A stretch of 64,000 nt of DNA, taken from NCBI RefSeq assembly GCF_000262545.1, contig NZ_JH660660.1, positions 1,016,975-1,080,974 on the forward strand, written 5' to 3'. Below, in pieces: positions 52,059 to 61,295 of this stretch (position 1 is its first letter; the number at the start of each line of letters is the position of its first letter). This DNA comes from Prevotella bivia DSM 20514. GTDB lineage: Bacteria; Bacteroidota; Bacteroidia; Bacteroidales; Bacteroidaceae. The notes under the pieces were generated by a model, which saw nothing but the letters and a program-made list of their open reading frames with translations, had not been told where the DNA came from and searched no databases. The translations under genes were made by a program, and so were the position numbers.

Positions 52059-52180
52059 CTCTATTTTTGTTCGCATCAAGTATTGGATCAATCGGTATTC
52101 AAATAGTTTTTTTGAGTATAGATATATGTTGAAAAAATAAATTATTCCTAAAAGGTAGATTTAAGTTCAGAAATAATAAG

Positions 52181-52188
52181 TAATTTTG
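52181..52188 (+). promoter_or_regulatory. TAATTTTG box abutting the DUF4294 start codon
   Basis: The box ends only four bases before the ATG at 52193. If it is the real promoter, the mRNA would be nearly leaderless. Confidence 0.4.
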
Positions 52189-52192
52189 CGGT

Positions 52193-52831
52193 ATGTCAAG
52201 TAAGAAACTATTGTGTATATTAATGTGTGTGATGATGTTTTCTTCATCTGCTCTAGCACAAAATCATATTAATCCAGAGGATAGGGTAGTGGATATGGAC
52301 TCTCCTACCTTTGTCCCTATGGTGCATATAGGTAAGGTAAAGTTGGGAGGGGATAGCATACAATACGTAAGAACAAGCAATGTTTATGTATTTCCGCCTA
52401 TAGAATTTAAGGATGATAAACAAAGGATGGCATACAATCGTTTGGTGTATAATATCAAGAAGACCTTGCCTATAGCCAAAGAGTGTAATCAGATGATCCT
52501 CGAAACGGGTGCTTATTTAGAGACTATTCCAAATAAAAAGGAACGTGAAGCTCATATAAAAAGGGTGGAAAAAGAGATTTGGGAGACCTATAAACCTCGT
52601 ATGAAGAAACTTACTTTTACGCAAGGAAAGCTATTGATTAAGTTGATAGATCGTGAGTGTCATTCCACTTCTTACGATCTTGTGAAAGCTTTTCTTGGTC
52701 CTGTTCGTGCTGGTTTTTATCAAATTTTTGCTTGGAGCTTTGGTAGTAGTTTGAAGAAACGTTATGATCCTAAAGGGGCAGATCGTTTGGTTGAACGCAT
52801 AGTTTTGCAGGTAGAGGCGGGGCAACTATAG
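52193..52831 (+). CDS. DUF4294 family exported protein
   Basis: The function is unknown. It has 212 residues with an N-terminal signal peptide (KKLLCILMCVMMFSSSALAQ). The conserved region contains VYVFPPIEFKDDKQRMAYNR near residue 67 and LVYNIKKTLPIAKECNQMI. LTFTQGKLLIKLIDRECHST near 143 and FLGPVRAGFYQIFAWSFGSS near 165 follow. This is the DUF4294 pattern of Bacteroidetes. A TAATTTTG box sits directly before the start, so the mRNA may be close to leaderless. It converges on the malY gene with only 15 bases between them. Confidence 0.82.
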   Translation: MSSKKLLCILMCVMMFSSSALAQNHINPEDRVVDMDSPTFVPMVHIGKVKLGGDSIQYVRTSNVYVFPPIEFKDDKQRMAYNRLVYNIKKTLPIAKECNQMILETGAYLETIPNKKEREAHIKRVEKEIWETYKPRMKKLTFTQGKLLIKLIDRECHSTSYDLVKAFLGPVRAGFYQIFAWSFGSSLKKRYDPKGADRLVERIVLQVEAGQL

Positions 52832-52846
52832 GCTTTTGAATATGCT

Positions 52847-54022
52847 TTATAATGCTTTTACCACTTTTGCCATACGTCGTAAACCTTCAAGCATTGTGGC
52901 ACGTGGGGTGGCTATGTTGATGCGAAGATAGCCTTCACCAAAGTCTTTACTATATAAGGTACCACTATTGATAAATACATGCCCTTCGGCTAAGAGCCTT
53001 TTTGCAAGTATTTTTGATTTAATACCTAAACGCTTAATATCTACCCATACAAGATAAGTTCCTTCTAGCTTCAATACTTCTAGTTGAGGCATTTCTGTTT
53101 TGAAGAAGTCTTTTAGGGCAAGATAGTTGTTATTAAGGTAGATATTCAGTTCATCAAGCCAATCCTCACTCTCGTTATAAGCTGCTTCTAAGGCTATAGG
53201 TCCAAATGGGTTGACATCGCAAATCTCGAAGATATTCACAACACGGTTTACTCTTCTTCGCCATGTTGGGTTCTTACAGATAATGTTAGCAATCTGAAGT
53301 CCAGCAATATTGAAATTCTTTGTAGGCGAGTTGAGCGTAATACTATTGTTTTGGCAAGCTTCATTAACGGCAGCAAATGGTGTGAAAGTATAGTCGGGCA
53401 TAATGAGTTCACAATGTATCTCATCGCTAATGACTATGACATTATGGCGCAAACAAATATCATTGATCTTGGCTAGTTCATCTTTTGTCCACACACGCCC
53501 ACTAGGATTATGAGGGTTGCATAGTAAGAAGAGTGTTGTTTTCTCATCAGAACACTTTGCTTCAAAGTCACCCCAGTCCATTACATAACTATCACCTTCT
53601 CGCTTTAGCGGAGCTTCTACAACTTCACATCCTTGGTTTTTGATGCTAGAGAAGAAACAATTGTAAGCAGGACTCTGTATCAACACCTTTTCTCCAGGCA
53701 TTGCTAATGCATGGATTACAGCACTAATAGCAGGCACAACACCAGTGGTATAGATAATCCAATCGTTTTCTATCTGCCATTGATGCCGACGGCTAAACCA
53801 GCTTATGATAGCTTCGTAATAGCTATTGGTAACAATGGTATAGCCAAAAACTCCGTGCTTTACGCGCTCTTCTAGTGCTTTTTGTATTGCAGGAGCCGCA
53901 AGGAAATCCATATCAGCTACCCACATTGGAATAATATCATTGCCATCGGTCTCGTCCCATTTCACTGAATTTGTGCCACGGCGTGTAATTTGTTGGTCGA
54001 AGTTATACATTTTCTTGTGCAT
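52847..54022 (-). CDS. MalY/PatB family PLP-dependent C-S lyase or aminotransferase
   Basis: This is a fold-type I PLP enzyme. QITRRGTNSVKWDETDGNDI and PMWVADMDFLAAPAIQKALE at the start are the MalY/PatB signature. LLCNPHNPSGRVWTKDEL and VIVISDEIHCELIM line the cofactor site. TLNSPTKNFNIAGLQIANII holds the PLP lysine. Members act as cystathionine beta-lyases. The ATG at 54022 gives 391 residues; an in-frame Met four codons later is an alternative. It is downstream of DUF3737 on the same strand with a 70-base gap. Confidence 0.9.
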   Translation of the reverse strand: MHKKMYNFDQQITRRGTNSVKWDETDGNDIIPMWVADMDFLAAPAIQKALEERVKHGVFGYTIVTNSYYEAIISWFSRRHQWQIENDWIIYTTGVVPAISAVIHALAMPGEKVLIQSPAYNCFFSSIKNQGCEVVEAPLKREGDSYVMDWGDFEAKCSDEKTTLFLLCNPHNPSGRVWTKDELAKINDICLRHNVIVISDEIHCELIMPDYTFTPFAAVNEACQNNSITLNSPTKNFNIAGLQIANIICKNPTWRRRVNRVVNIFEICDVNPFGPIALEAAYNESEDWLDELNIYLNNNYLALKDFFKTEMPQLEVLKLEGTYLVWVDIKRLGIKSKILAKRLLAEGHVFINSGTLYSKDFGEGYLRINIATPRATMLEGLRRMAKVVKAL

Positions 54023-54092
54023 TAAGGGTTATATGCTGAAAAGCAAAAGTAATTAAAGAGGTAATAGCCAAGTGCTTAAAGCCTTCAAGTAT

Positions 54093-54935
54093 TTATCGAA
54101 GTGTGATCATTGCTTGCTTTCCTTTGGCAAACTCATCATAGGTTACTTTACCTACATTGTGAGCAGCAATGCGTCCTGAAATAGGGTTCTTTATTTCGGT
54201 AATAGCCCCAACAATATCGGCATTGATGTTTTTAGAATCTTCAAAACAACGATCGCATGCAGCATCAAAGGTGCAATCGTCGAGGATAATGCCGTCCATA
54301 TAGCAGAGTGGTTGTTCTCCACTGATATGACAACGTACTAGTTTCACATTCTTACTATGCCAGCCAAGGTATTCTCCATTGAGTTCAGAGTCGTAGATAA
54401 CAACATTATCACACTCCCAAAACGCATCTTTAGTGTCGATTTTAGCATTGTGAACTTCTACATTATCACAATATTGGAATACATATTTAGCATCAGAAAC
54501 CAAGCCATCTACATAGATATTTTTTGAAAACATAAAGGGATAAGTACCCTCATGTAAAACTACGTTCTTTAGTTTTAAGCCGTCTACCTTCCAAAATGTT
54601 TCATCAGCATCGTTGATTTTTACATTCTCTAGTTCAAGGTTCTTCATTTCGCGGAAGAACTTTGGACCATCAATAACGCAATCTTTCATCATCATGTCGT
54701 TAGAATACCAAATAGCAGACCGTGATCCTTCTGCAAAATAGCAGTTTGTGATAAGGCTCTTATCTACATGCCACCAAGGATATTTACCATAAAACTTAGA
54801 GTTGTCGCACGCTAAGTTCTCGCAACACTTGATGCCCGACTCTCCATCAATAATCTCTATATTCTCAAGGCGTGTATCCTTAATCCCAAAGAGAGGACGC
54901 TCGCCTCCTAGCTTTTTATCTTTTATCAGTTTCAT
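54093..54935 (-). CDS. DUF3737 family beta-helix protein
   Basis: The function is unknown. The 280 residues consist of short repeated strands with D/N-rich turns (KNLELENVKINDADETFWKV, GLKLKNVVLHEGTYPFMFS, NVEVHNAKIDTKDAFWECD). This predicts a right-handed parallel beta-helix like pectate-lyase folds, but no signal peptide is present. The family often sits beside MalY/PatB genes, as here. TACCTTTG at 55041-55048 is the likely promoter. Confidence 0.85.
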   Translation of the reverse strand: MKLIKDKKLGGERPLFGIKDTRLENIEIIDGESGIKCCENLACDNSKFYGKYPWWHVDKSLITNCYFAEGSRSAIWYSNDMMMKDCVIDGPKFFREMKNLELENVKINDADETFWKVDGLKLKNVVLHEGTYPFMFSKNIYVDGLVSDAKYVFQYCDNVEVHNAKIDTKDAFWECDNVVIYDSELNGEYLGWHSKNVKLVRCHISGEQPLCYMDGIILDDCTFDAACDRCFEDSKNINADIVGAITEIKNPISGRIAAHNVGKVTYDEFAKGKQAMITLR

Positions 54936-55040
54936 CGTTAGTTCTTTATTTCTTCCTTTTATTCGTAGGAGATATTATCTATTGAAAAATTACAAATACA
55001 ATGCCAAAGTCTTTTTCGATATACTTTGTCTTTTGTGTTG

Positions 55041-55048
55041 CAAAGGTA
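55041..55048 (-). promoter_or_regulatory. Promoter -7 box of the DUF3737-malY pair
   Basis: TACCTTTG on the minus strand lies about 105 bases before the DUF3737 ATG. There is no clear -33 element. Confidence 0.45.
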
Positions 55049-55153
55049 TAATTATCTAAGGAAGATTTATTGTAAATTCTACAAAAACTTCTTTTTTTTA
55101 TTGTTTTAGTAGAAAGTAATGACATAATACACCCTTACTCCAAACTTTATCCT

Positions 55154-55161
55154 TAATTTTG
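55154..55161 (+). promoter_or_regulatory. Promoter -7 box of the LTA-synthase-like gene
   Basis: TAATTTTG lies 21 bases before the ATG at 55183. The -33 element is unclear. Confidence 0.45.
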
Positions 55162-55182
55162 TAGACTAAAAATAATAGCGTA

Positions 55183-57261
55183 ATGACATCTATAAAAAAC
55201 AAAGGTATTATCAAGCGAAATCCTATCTTCCTTATTGTGGATAGGTTTTTAAAAGTTTATATTATCATAGGATTCCTTCTTCGAGTAATATTAATGCTAA
55301 CAGCCCCAGCCGATGCTTCTTTTTCATTTGTGGAAGTGTTACGCTGTATCGGATTAGGTATACTTTCCGATATTGGTACAGGCTTCCTTCTTTCTATTCC
55401 TCTTTTTATGCTTTATCCTACGCTTAATGAGGTGAAATATAATAAGGTAATAGGCATTTGTCTTGAGGTGTTGCTTGCCATAAGTCTTGCTTATAGCTTT
55501 TGGGGAAAGAGTATCTTTTATGAATATGGTGGAGGAGCTCCAAGGGTGGCACAAATACTTTTGGGGTGGAAGTTTTTTAGCTTTACAATGCGTTTCCTGA
55601 TCCCTAAACTTCGCATACCTTGGCGTCGTTGTTCGCTTTATTTTGCATGGGCTCTGTATATAGGCTTGTTGCTTTTTGTATCCATTGGCGAGTATCTTTT
55701 CTGGGATGAGTTTGGTGTACGATACAATTTTATAGCTGTAGATTACCTTGTCTATACCCACGAGGTAATAGGTAATATTATGGAGTCATACGCTATTACC
55801 CCTATGATCATAGCTATTGTGGTACTTACCGTTGGTATTATCTGGATACAATCGCGTAAACGTCGTTTCAAGTTAGAGAAGCTTTATGATCTTAAATACT
55901 TTGGTATTCACACTATGATCTTTGTCGTTTCAGCCTTGATAGGATGGGGTATATTGTCATTAGTCGATCCTATTACCGCAAAAAATCAGTATGTTGATCA
56001 AGTGGAACGTAATGGAGCCAACTGTTTTGTACGTGCTTTTATAAATAATACGCTAGCGTATAATAAGTTTTATGCTATGCTTTCTGAAACGGAAGTAAAG
56101 CATAACTATTATAAGTTAGCAGGCTTGAATGCTCAAGGCGAAAAGACCTTAGCAAGTGGTAGTAATCCGCAAAAGAAGAATATTGTGCTTATTACGGTAG
56201 AAAGTCTTAGTGCAGAGTTCTTTGCTCGTTATGGAAACACGCAAGGCATCACTCCAAACCTTGATAAATTGATGAAGGAAGGAATGGTTTTCGATAGCTT
56301 ATTTGCGAATGGGAACCGTACTGTACGTGGATTGGAAGCCCTTTCTTTATGTATTCCACCAAGTGCTGGAGAAAGTATTATCAAGCAGAAACAAAACCGA
56401 ATGGGCAATCTTTCTGTGGGAGCGCAGTTGAAGAAGCAAGGTTATACCGTGCAGTACCTCTATGGAGGTGATAGCTATTTTGATAATATGGGCGATTTCT
56501 TCTCGCATAATGGTTATGAAGTCATCGACCGTAATAGTATTGATCCTTCAAAGATTACTTTTGCAAACATCTGGGGAGTATGCGATGGTGATATGTTCGC
56601 AAAGAGCCTTGAAGTATTCGATAAAAATGCAGCTAAGGGCAAACCTTTCTTTGCTCAGATTATGACCACGAGCAACCACCGCCCTTATACTTACCCAGAG
56701 GGCAAGATAAAGTTTGATAGCGACCCACATTGTCGTGAGGCCGCAGTGAAATATACCGACTATGCTATTGGTAAATTCATTGCTGATGCAACAAAGAAGG
56801 CATGGTTTAAGAATACCATCTTTGTTGTTATTGCCGACCACTGTGCTTCTAGTGCTGGTAGTACCTCCTTACCTATAGATAAGTATCACATTCCTTGTGT
56901 GGTTTATGCTCCTAGCTTTGTACAACCTAAAGTGGTATCAACGCTCTGTTCCCAGATAGATATTATGCCTACCATTCTTTCAATGTTACAACTTCCAATA
57001 AAGGTACAGTTTGCGGGTCAGAATATTTTCTCACCTTCTTATAAGCCACGTGCTTTTATGGCTACTTATCAAGATCTTGGCTATTTAGAGAATAATACAC
57101 TTACGGTATTATCTCCAGTAAGCAAGATACAGCAGTATGCTGTGAAGTATCATAAAGGAGCTGAGGCAGAGGAAATTCTCTTGCCACGACAAAACCCAGC
57201 ACTCGTTAAGAAAGCACAAACCTATTATCAGTTTGTAAATCTCTATCTGAAGCGACATTAA
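55183..57261 (+). CDS. LTA synthase family phosphotransferase
   Basis: This membrane enzyme has five N-terminal spans (residues about 15-260) and a C-terminal alkaline-phosphatase/sulfatase-like domain. VLITVESLSAEFFARYGNTQ near residue 332 holds the metal-binding Glu. NGNRTVRGLEALSLCIPPS holds the probable Thr nucleophile. IFVVIADHCASSAG near 545 and KYHIPCVVYAP complete the metal site. Gram-positive members polymerise glycerol phosphate; Bacteroidetes members are little studied and may decorate lipids or glycans. It is 692 residues and is followed after 48 bases by a PAP2 phosphatase on the same strand. Confidence 0.85.
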   Translation: MTSIKNKGIIKRNPIFLIVDRFLKVYIIIGFLLRVILMLTAPADASFSFVEVLRCIGLGILSDIGTGFLLSIPLFMLYPTLNEVKYNKVIGICLEVLLAISLAYSFWGKSIFYEYGGGAPRVAQILLGWKFFSFTMRFLIPKLRIPWRRCSLYFAWALYIGLLLFVSIGEYLFWDEFGVRYNFIAVDYLVYTHEVIGNIMESYAITPMIIAIVVLTVGIIWIQSRKRRFKLEKLYDLKYFGIHTMIFVVSALIGWGILSLVDPITAKNQYVDQVERNGANCFVRAFINNTLAYNKFYAMLSETEVKHNYYKLAGLNAQGEKTLASGSNPQKKNIVLITVESLSAEFFARYGNTQGITPNLDKLMKEGMVFDSLFANGNRTVRGLEALSLCIPPSAGESIIKQKQNRMGNLSVGAQLKKQGYTVQYLYGGDSYFDNMGDFFSHNGYEVIDRNSIDPSKITFANIWGVCDGDMFAKSLEVFDKNAAKGKPFFAQIMTTSNHRPYTYPEGKIKFDSDPHCREAAVKYTDYAIGKFIADATKKAWFKNTIFVVIADHCASSAGSTSLPIDKYHIPCVVYAPSFVQPKVVSTLCSQIDIMPTILSMLQLPIKVQFAGQNIFSPSYKPRAFMATYQDLGYLENNTLTVLSPVSKIQQYAVKYHKGAEAEEILLPRQNPALVKKAQTYYQFVNLYLKRH

Positions 57262-57309
57262 AGAAGTATGCTGAAAGTCTTTCAAATACGCAATATAAAC
57301 GTTTAACTT

Positions 57310-57987
57310 ATGGAGCCTATTATTTGCTTTCTTGATCATTATGATAAAATGTCCATGCTCTGTCTCAACTTTGATGGTGGAGTAGTGATGGATACTATTT
57401 GGGCAATCTTTTCTTTACCCAAAATATGGCTCCTTATAGCGTTAATGTTTATCTTTGGTTTGATACGCCATCGTGTGCCAGTGCTAGCGATACTAATTGT
57501 TACAGTTTTTTTAGCAGCAGCAATCGGTTTGTCCGACTTTATCGCCTCTGGCATTATTAAGCCCTATTGTGAGCGTTTGCGCCCGTCCCATTGTGTTGCC
57601 ATTTGCGGAATGTTACATTATGTTGATGGCTATCGTGGAGGTCAATTGGGCTTTGTCTCAAGTCATGCAGCCACCTCTTTTAGCGCGTTTACTTTTGTGA
57701 GCTTATTATATCGTCGTAAGAAAGTTACTTATCCACTACTTCTTTTCACCATTTTTATCTGCTATTCTCGCATTTATCTTGGAGTTCATTATCCTGGTGA
57801 TATTCTTGGGGGTGTACTAGTAGGCGCAACTGTGGGTACCACTTCCTACTATGGGCTAGTGTTTACACATCGCAGAATAAATAGCTTACCTAGTTATTCC
57901 CTTGTAGCACAAACGAGTAATTACCTCTTTTACTCGCTTTTAGTAACCTTCTCTTTCCCTATTTTGATGGGAATAACTCATTTCTAA
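57310..57987 (+). CDS. PAP2 superfamily membrane phosphatase
   Basis: This is a predicted lipid phosphatase, possibly acting on undecaprenyl diphosphate or phosphatidate. The three PAP2 motifs are present: IIKPYCERLRPSHC (K-x6-RP), GFVSSHAATSFSAFTF (PSGH-like, with SSHA) and YSRIYLGVHYPGDILGG (SR-x5-H-x3-D). About five to six spans occupy 225 residues. It follows the LTA-synthase-like gene and may recycle the lipid product. A strong terminator follows. Confidence 0.88.
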   Translation: MEPIICFLDHYDKMSMLCLNFDGGVVMDTIWAIFSLPKIWLLIALMFIFGLIRHRVPVLAILIVTVFLAAAIGLSDFIASGIIKPYCERLRPSHCVAICGMLHYVDGYRGGQLGFVSSHAATSFSAFTFVSLLYRRKKVTYPLLLFTIFICYSRIYLGVHYPGDILGGVLVGATVGTTSYYGLVFTHRRINSLPSYSLVAQTSNYLFYSLLVTFSFPILMGITHF

Positions 57988-58015
57988 TTTAAACAGTATT
58001 CGTTATCATATAACG

Positions 58016-58059
58016 AAAAGGTGTAATTCACATAGAGCGAATTACACCTTTTTATTTTC
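58016..58059. terminator. Bidirectional terminator between PAP2 and mdh genes
   Basis: aaaaggtgtaattc (58016-58029) pairs perfectly with gaattacacctttt (58039-58052), with a 9-base loop and A/T flanks on both sides. Confidence 0.85.
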
Positions 58060-58117
58060 CTCAAAGCCGCATCTCTTCTTCCTCTATACGGATAGAGATG
58101 CGAGCAAAAACCTTATC

Positions 58118-59104
58118 TTACAAGTTTGGGTTCATTTCTTTCCACTGGTCAACAGCAGGAACGATACCTAACTCTATGATTTCTTCGCGCATCTTGCACA
58201 AATGCTCGTAAGAAGCTTCAAGAGCAGCTAGCTCCTCAGGAGTACCTGTAGGCTCTGCAAAGTGAACACCAGTCTTGTCGATAGTTGTAGGCATAGCCAT
58301 CATAACATTCTTGAACTTCTCGTTGTTAACATAGCAACCAGCAGGCAATGTGAACTTATCGCCACCCATAGCAGCTTGGATCATCTTAACAGCGCAGTAA
58401 GCTGGGCTCTGGAACGAGCTACGACCACGAAGCTTAATGATATTAGAGCCACCCTGTGTAGTGCGGAGCTTAATAGCAGCCCACTTCTCTTCAGAAAGAC
58501 CCATTTCAGACAATGGCTTGCCATCAATGCTAACCTTAGAAGCAAAAACAGCCATCTGCTCACCGTGACCGCCGTATGTGTGAGCACCAACAACCTTATC
58601 TTGCTGAACACCAAACTCGTCTGCTAGAGCCTGCTGAAGACGTGTAGAGTCAAGTGCTGCAAGTGATGTCAACTGGTTTGGCTTCAAACCTGAGTGAATC
58701 AATGTTGTAAGCGCAGTAACATCAGCAGGATTGAAGATAACAACAACGTGTTCAACGTTAGGGCAATACTTCTTGATGTTATCACCGAAATCGGCTGCGA
58801 TTTGGCAGTTACCCTTCAAAAGATCTTCACGTGTCATACCATCTTTACGTGGAGCACCACCTGAAGAAATGATATACTTAGCATCTGTGAAAGCCTTTTC
58901 AGGATCTGTTGTGTAGCATAGGTTAGCACCTTCAAAGGCACATTGACATATTTCATCGTAAACACCATGTACACCTGGCTCGTAAATGTCGTAAAGACAT
59001 ACATTAGGAGTTAGACCTAGAGTGAGTACACTCTGAACCATGTTTGAGCCGATCATACCACCAGCACCTACGATAACAAGTTTGTCGTTAGTTAAATAAT
59101 TCAT
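58118..59104 (-). CDS. mdh: Malate dehydrogenase
   Basis: Mdh interconverts malate and oxaloacetate with NAD, part of the reductive route to fumarate and succinate. KLVIVGAGGMIGSNMVQSVL binds NAD, followed by APRKDGMTREDLLKGN with the substrate Arg. VIFNPADVTALTTL and LAALDSTRLQQALADEFG follow, then HTYGGHGEQMAVFASKV with the catalytic His. The 328-residue length suits the LDH-like group. It is monocistronic. It may supply malate for the dcuB-aspA pathway nearby, though the two operons are separate. Confidence 0.9.
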   Translation of the reverse strand: MNYLTNDKLVIVGAGGMIGSNMVQSVLTLGLTPNVCLYDIYEPGVHGVYDEICQCAFEGANLCYTTDPEKAFTDAKYIISSGGAPRKDGMTREDLLKGNCQIAADFGDNIKKYCPNVEHVVVIFNPADVTALTTLIHSGLKPNQLTSLAALDSTRLQQALADEFGVQQDKVVGAHTYGGHGEQMAVFASKVSIDGKPLSEMGLSEEKWAAIKLRTTQGGSNIIKLRGRSSFQSPAYCAVKMIQAAMGGDKFTLPAGCYVNNEKFKNVMMAMPTTIDKTGVHFAEPTGTPEELAALEASYEHLCKMREEIIELGIVPAVDQWKEMNPNL

Positions 59105-59154
59105 ACGTCGTTTATATTATAAGTTTGTATTTATTATCTTGGATAACTTTCCCA

Positions 59155-59186
59155 CAAAAGTAATAAAAAAAAAGAAGAAGCACAAA
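59155..59186 (-). promoter_or_regulatory. Promoter of mdh
   Basis: On the minus strand TTTG (59186-59183), 20 bases, TACTTTTG (59162-59155), about 50 bases before the mdh ATG. Confidence 0.7.
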
Positions 59187-59310
59187 AGATATAGGCTTTT
59201 ACTATGTGTTATTTTATGTAAAACATACAAGGTTGATAAGTGGGGTTTGCAATTTCATAAGGAAACGTTTTATTTCTGTTTTGATAGAATAAGCTACATC
59301 TTTTTAAAAT

Positions 59311-59360
59311 AACCCATTGGCGAAATTAAGCCAGTGTATACTTGACTCTTTCAATGGGTT
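59311..59360. repeat. Inverted repeat in the gene-free stretch 59105-59750
   Basis: aacccattg (59311-59319) and caatgggtt (59352-59360) enclose 32 bases; a T/A-rich run follows. The remaining 640 bases carry only the mdh promoter and the restriction-modification promoter. I see no RNA gene and no att-like direct repeat. Confidence 0.4.
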
Positions 59361-59648
59361 TATTATTAATGTGATTTAAATATTGCATTGCGGTAAAGGC
59401 ACTGATTTTACCGATAATGTTACAAATAAATTCTTGTATGTACAACTTTTCTTTCATATAAATTTATCTATTATTTTAATTCCGCCAACGGGCTTAGCAA
59501 GTATTATCTTAAACTTATCACAATATTATATTGTTTAATTAGGCATAGTCCGAATTTTAATTATAGTCTCAGTAGTATGCCGAACGACTTTGCCAACTAG
59601 AAAATATCTTTTTAATATGGGTGTGTTGCAATGTTAATGTAATTTTTG

Positions 59649-59656
59649 TATCTTTG
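59649..59656 (+). promoter_or_regulatory. Promoter -7 box of the restriction-modification operon
   Basis: TATCTTTG with TTG about 20 bases upstream (59626-59628). A leader of about 90 bases separates it from the methyltransferase ATG. No control-protein gene is visible. Confidence 0.5.
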
Positions 59657-59750
59657 TGAACAAAACATGGCATTTATTTATAGAGAAAGAATTAACAATT
59701 GTTGAAGGTATATAAGGGTTAAAAAAAATATACCCAATAAACGCTTAGGT

Positions 59751-61295
59751 ATGTCAGAAAAGAATAAGTATGGTCAATATTTTACTATAGATGAGATAGC
59801 TTCTTTTATGGTAAATTTGATAGGTAAGGACAAAGGTGCTAAGGTTTTAGAACCGTCTTGTGGGGAAGGCGTGTTTTTGAAATATCTTCAAAGATATGGA
59901 TTTTGCAGTTTATCTGCTTATGAAATCGATAAAAGTCTTATAAGTGAATATGATTTTATTAAATATGAAAGTTTCGTATCTTCTCCATTAGATGAAAAGT
60001 TCGATGTGGTGATAGGAAATCCTCCGTATATTAGATGGAAAAATTTGGAGCAAGAGTTAAAGAATGAATTGACAGCTAATCCTTTATGGAATAAATACTT
60101 TAATAATCTTTGTGATTATTTGTTTCTGTTTATTCTTAAAAGCATAGAGCAACTAAACGATAATGGTGAATTAATTTTTATTTGTACTGAATATTGGATG
60201 AGTACTACTCATTCAGATACTTTGCGGAACTATATGTGTCAGCATGGTTACATTTGTGAAATTTATCATTTCAAGGAAGCTCCTCTTTTTGATAAGGTAA
60301 CAGCTTCATTTGTTATTTTTAAATATATAAAATCCAATAGTCTGAAAAAAACAATAGACTTTTACACATATAACAAAATAGGGAAACCTAAAGAGGATGA
60401 ACTCTTATCAAAAAAGTGTTTTAACAAGCAGATTATTCCTCAATTCCGTCAATATGAAAGATGGTTGCTGGCAACAGAAGAAACACAGAGTAGGCTTAAA
60501 TCGTTTGAGGAGGTTTGTACAAGGCCTTCAAAGTCTTTTTTTGATAAAGAACTTTATCGGATAGGTGATATTTGCGATATAGGTAATGGTATGGTTTCAG
60601 GCGCAGATAAAGCATTTCTTGTTTCAAATATTGATGATCTTAATGAGAAAGAAAGAAGGCATCTTATAAGAGTATATAAAGCTAAGGATATAGAGGCTTA
60701 TAGCGCAAAAAAGGAATCTTATTACTTGTTTATGCAAGATGAAAAAATAAATAAGGAATTGCTTAGGATAGAATATCCACATTTTTATACACAGTTAGAA
60801 AGGCATATTGATAAATTATATTCAAGATATAATTATCATCGGGATATTCCTTTTTGGGAATTTGTTTTTTTGCGAAATCAAAAGTTGTTTGAAAGGAAAC
60901 AAGATAAGATATTTGTTCCATGTAAAGAAAGAATATCGAAAAAAAAGCATTTCCGTTTCTGTTTTGCCCCTGAAGGTGTATATCCGCTGCAAGATGTTAC
61001 GGCTCTTGTTCCTAAAGAATGTTGCAAAGAGTCTTTGTATTATCTTCTTGCGTATTTAAATTCCAATATTATTTTTGATTGGCTTAATCTAAATGGTATT
61101 GTGAAAGGTGCCATTATTGAATTTTCGGAAGCACCTATTGCCAGTATTCCATATAGACCTATTAGGTGGGAGAATAAGGAGGAAGTGGATTTGCATCATA
61201 AAATTACAGAAGAGGTGAAAGCATATCTTCAGGATTTAGATGCTAATCATTTAAAGAATGTTAGATTTAATATAAACAAACTATTATTGCGATGA
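59751..61295 (+). CDS. N6-adenine DNA methyltransferase of a type II system (HincII-type partner)
   Basis: It methylates adenine in the recognition site to protect the chromosome. Motif X is GQYFT (residues 8-12), motif I is VLEPSCGEGVFL (32-43) and motif IV is NPPY (90-93), in gamma-class order as in M.TaqI. The C-terminal part carries RIGDICDIGNGMVSGADKAF near 271 and LYYLLAYLNSNIIFDW near 435, a TaqI/Eco57I-like target-recognition region. At 514 residues the length is close to that expected for M.HincII. The stop overlaps the endonuclease start by 4 bases. The region is visibly AT-richer than its neighbours, suggesting transfer. Confidence 0.88.
   Translation: MSEKNKYGQYFTIDEIASFMVNLIGKDKGAKVLEPSCGEGVFLKYLQRYGFCSLSAYEIDKSLISEYDFIKYESFVSSPLDEKFDVVIGNPPYIRWKNLEQELKNELTANPLWNKYFNNLCDYLFLFILKSIEQLNDNGELIFICTEYWMSTTHSDTLRNYMCQHGYICEIYHFKEAPLFDKVTASFVIFKYIKSNSLKKTIDFYTYNKIGKPKEDELLSKKCFNKQIIPQFRQYERWLLATEETQSRLKSFEEVCTRPSKSFFDKELYRIGDICDIGNGMVSGADKAFLVSNIDDLNEKERRHLIRVYKAKDIEAYSAKKESYYLFMQDEKINKELLRIEYPHFYTQLERHIDKLYSRYNYHRDIPFWEFVFLRNQKLFERKQDKIFVPCKERISKKKHFRFCFAPEGVYPLQDVTALVPKECCKESLYYLLAYLNSNIIFDWLNLNGIVKGAIIEFSEAPIASIPYRPIRWENKEEVDLHHKITEEVKAYLQDLDANHLKNVRFNINKLLLR

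Noticed and set aside
51723..52132. Two short plus-strand frames between dcuB and DUF4294
   Set aside because: They have no recognisable protein and low-complexity AT-rich codons. They overlap the dcuB promoter region and an imperfect palindrome.
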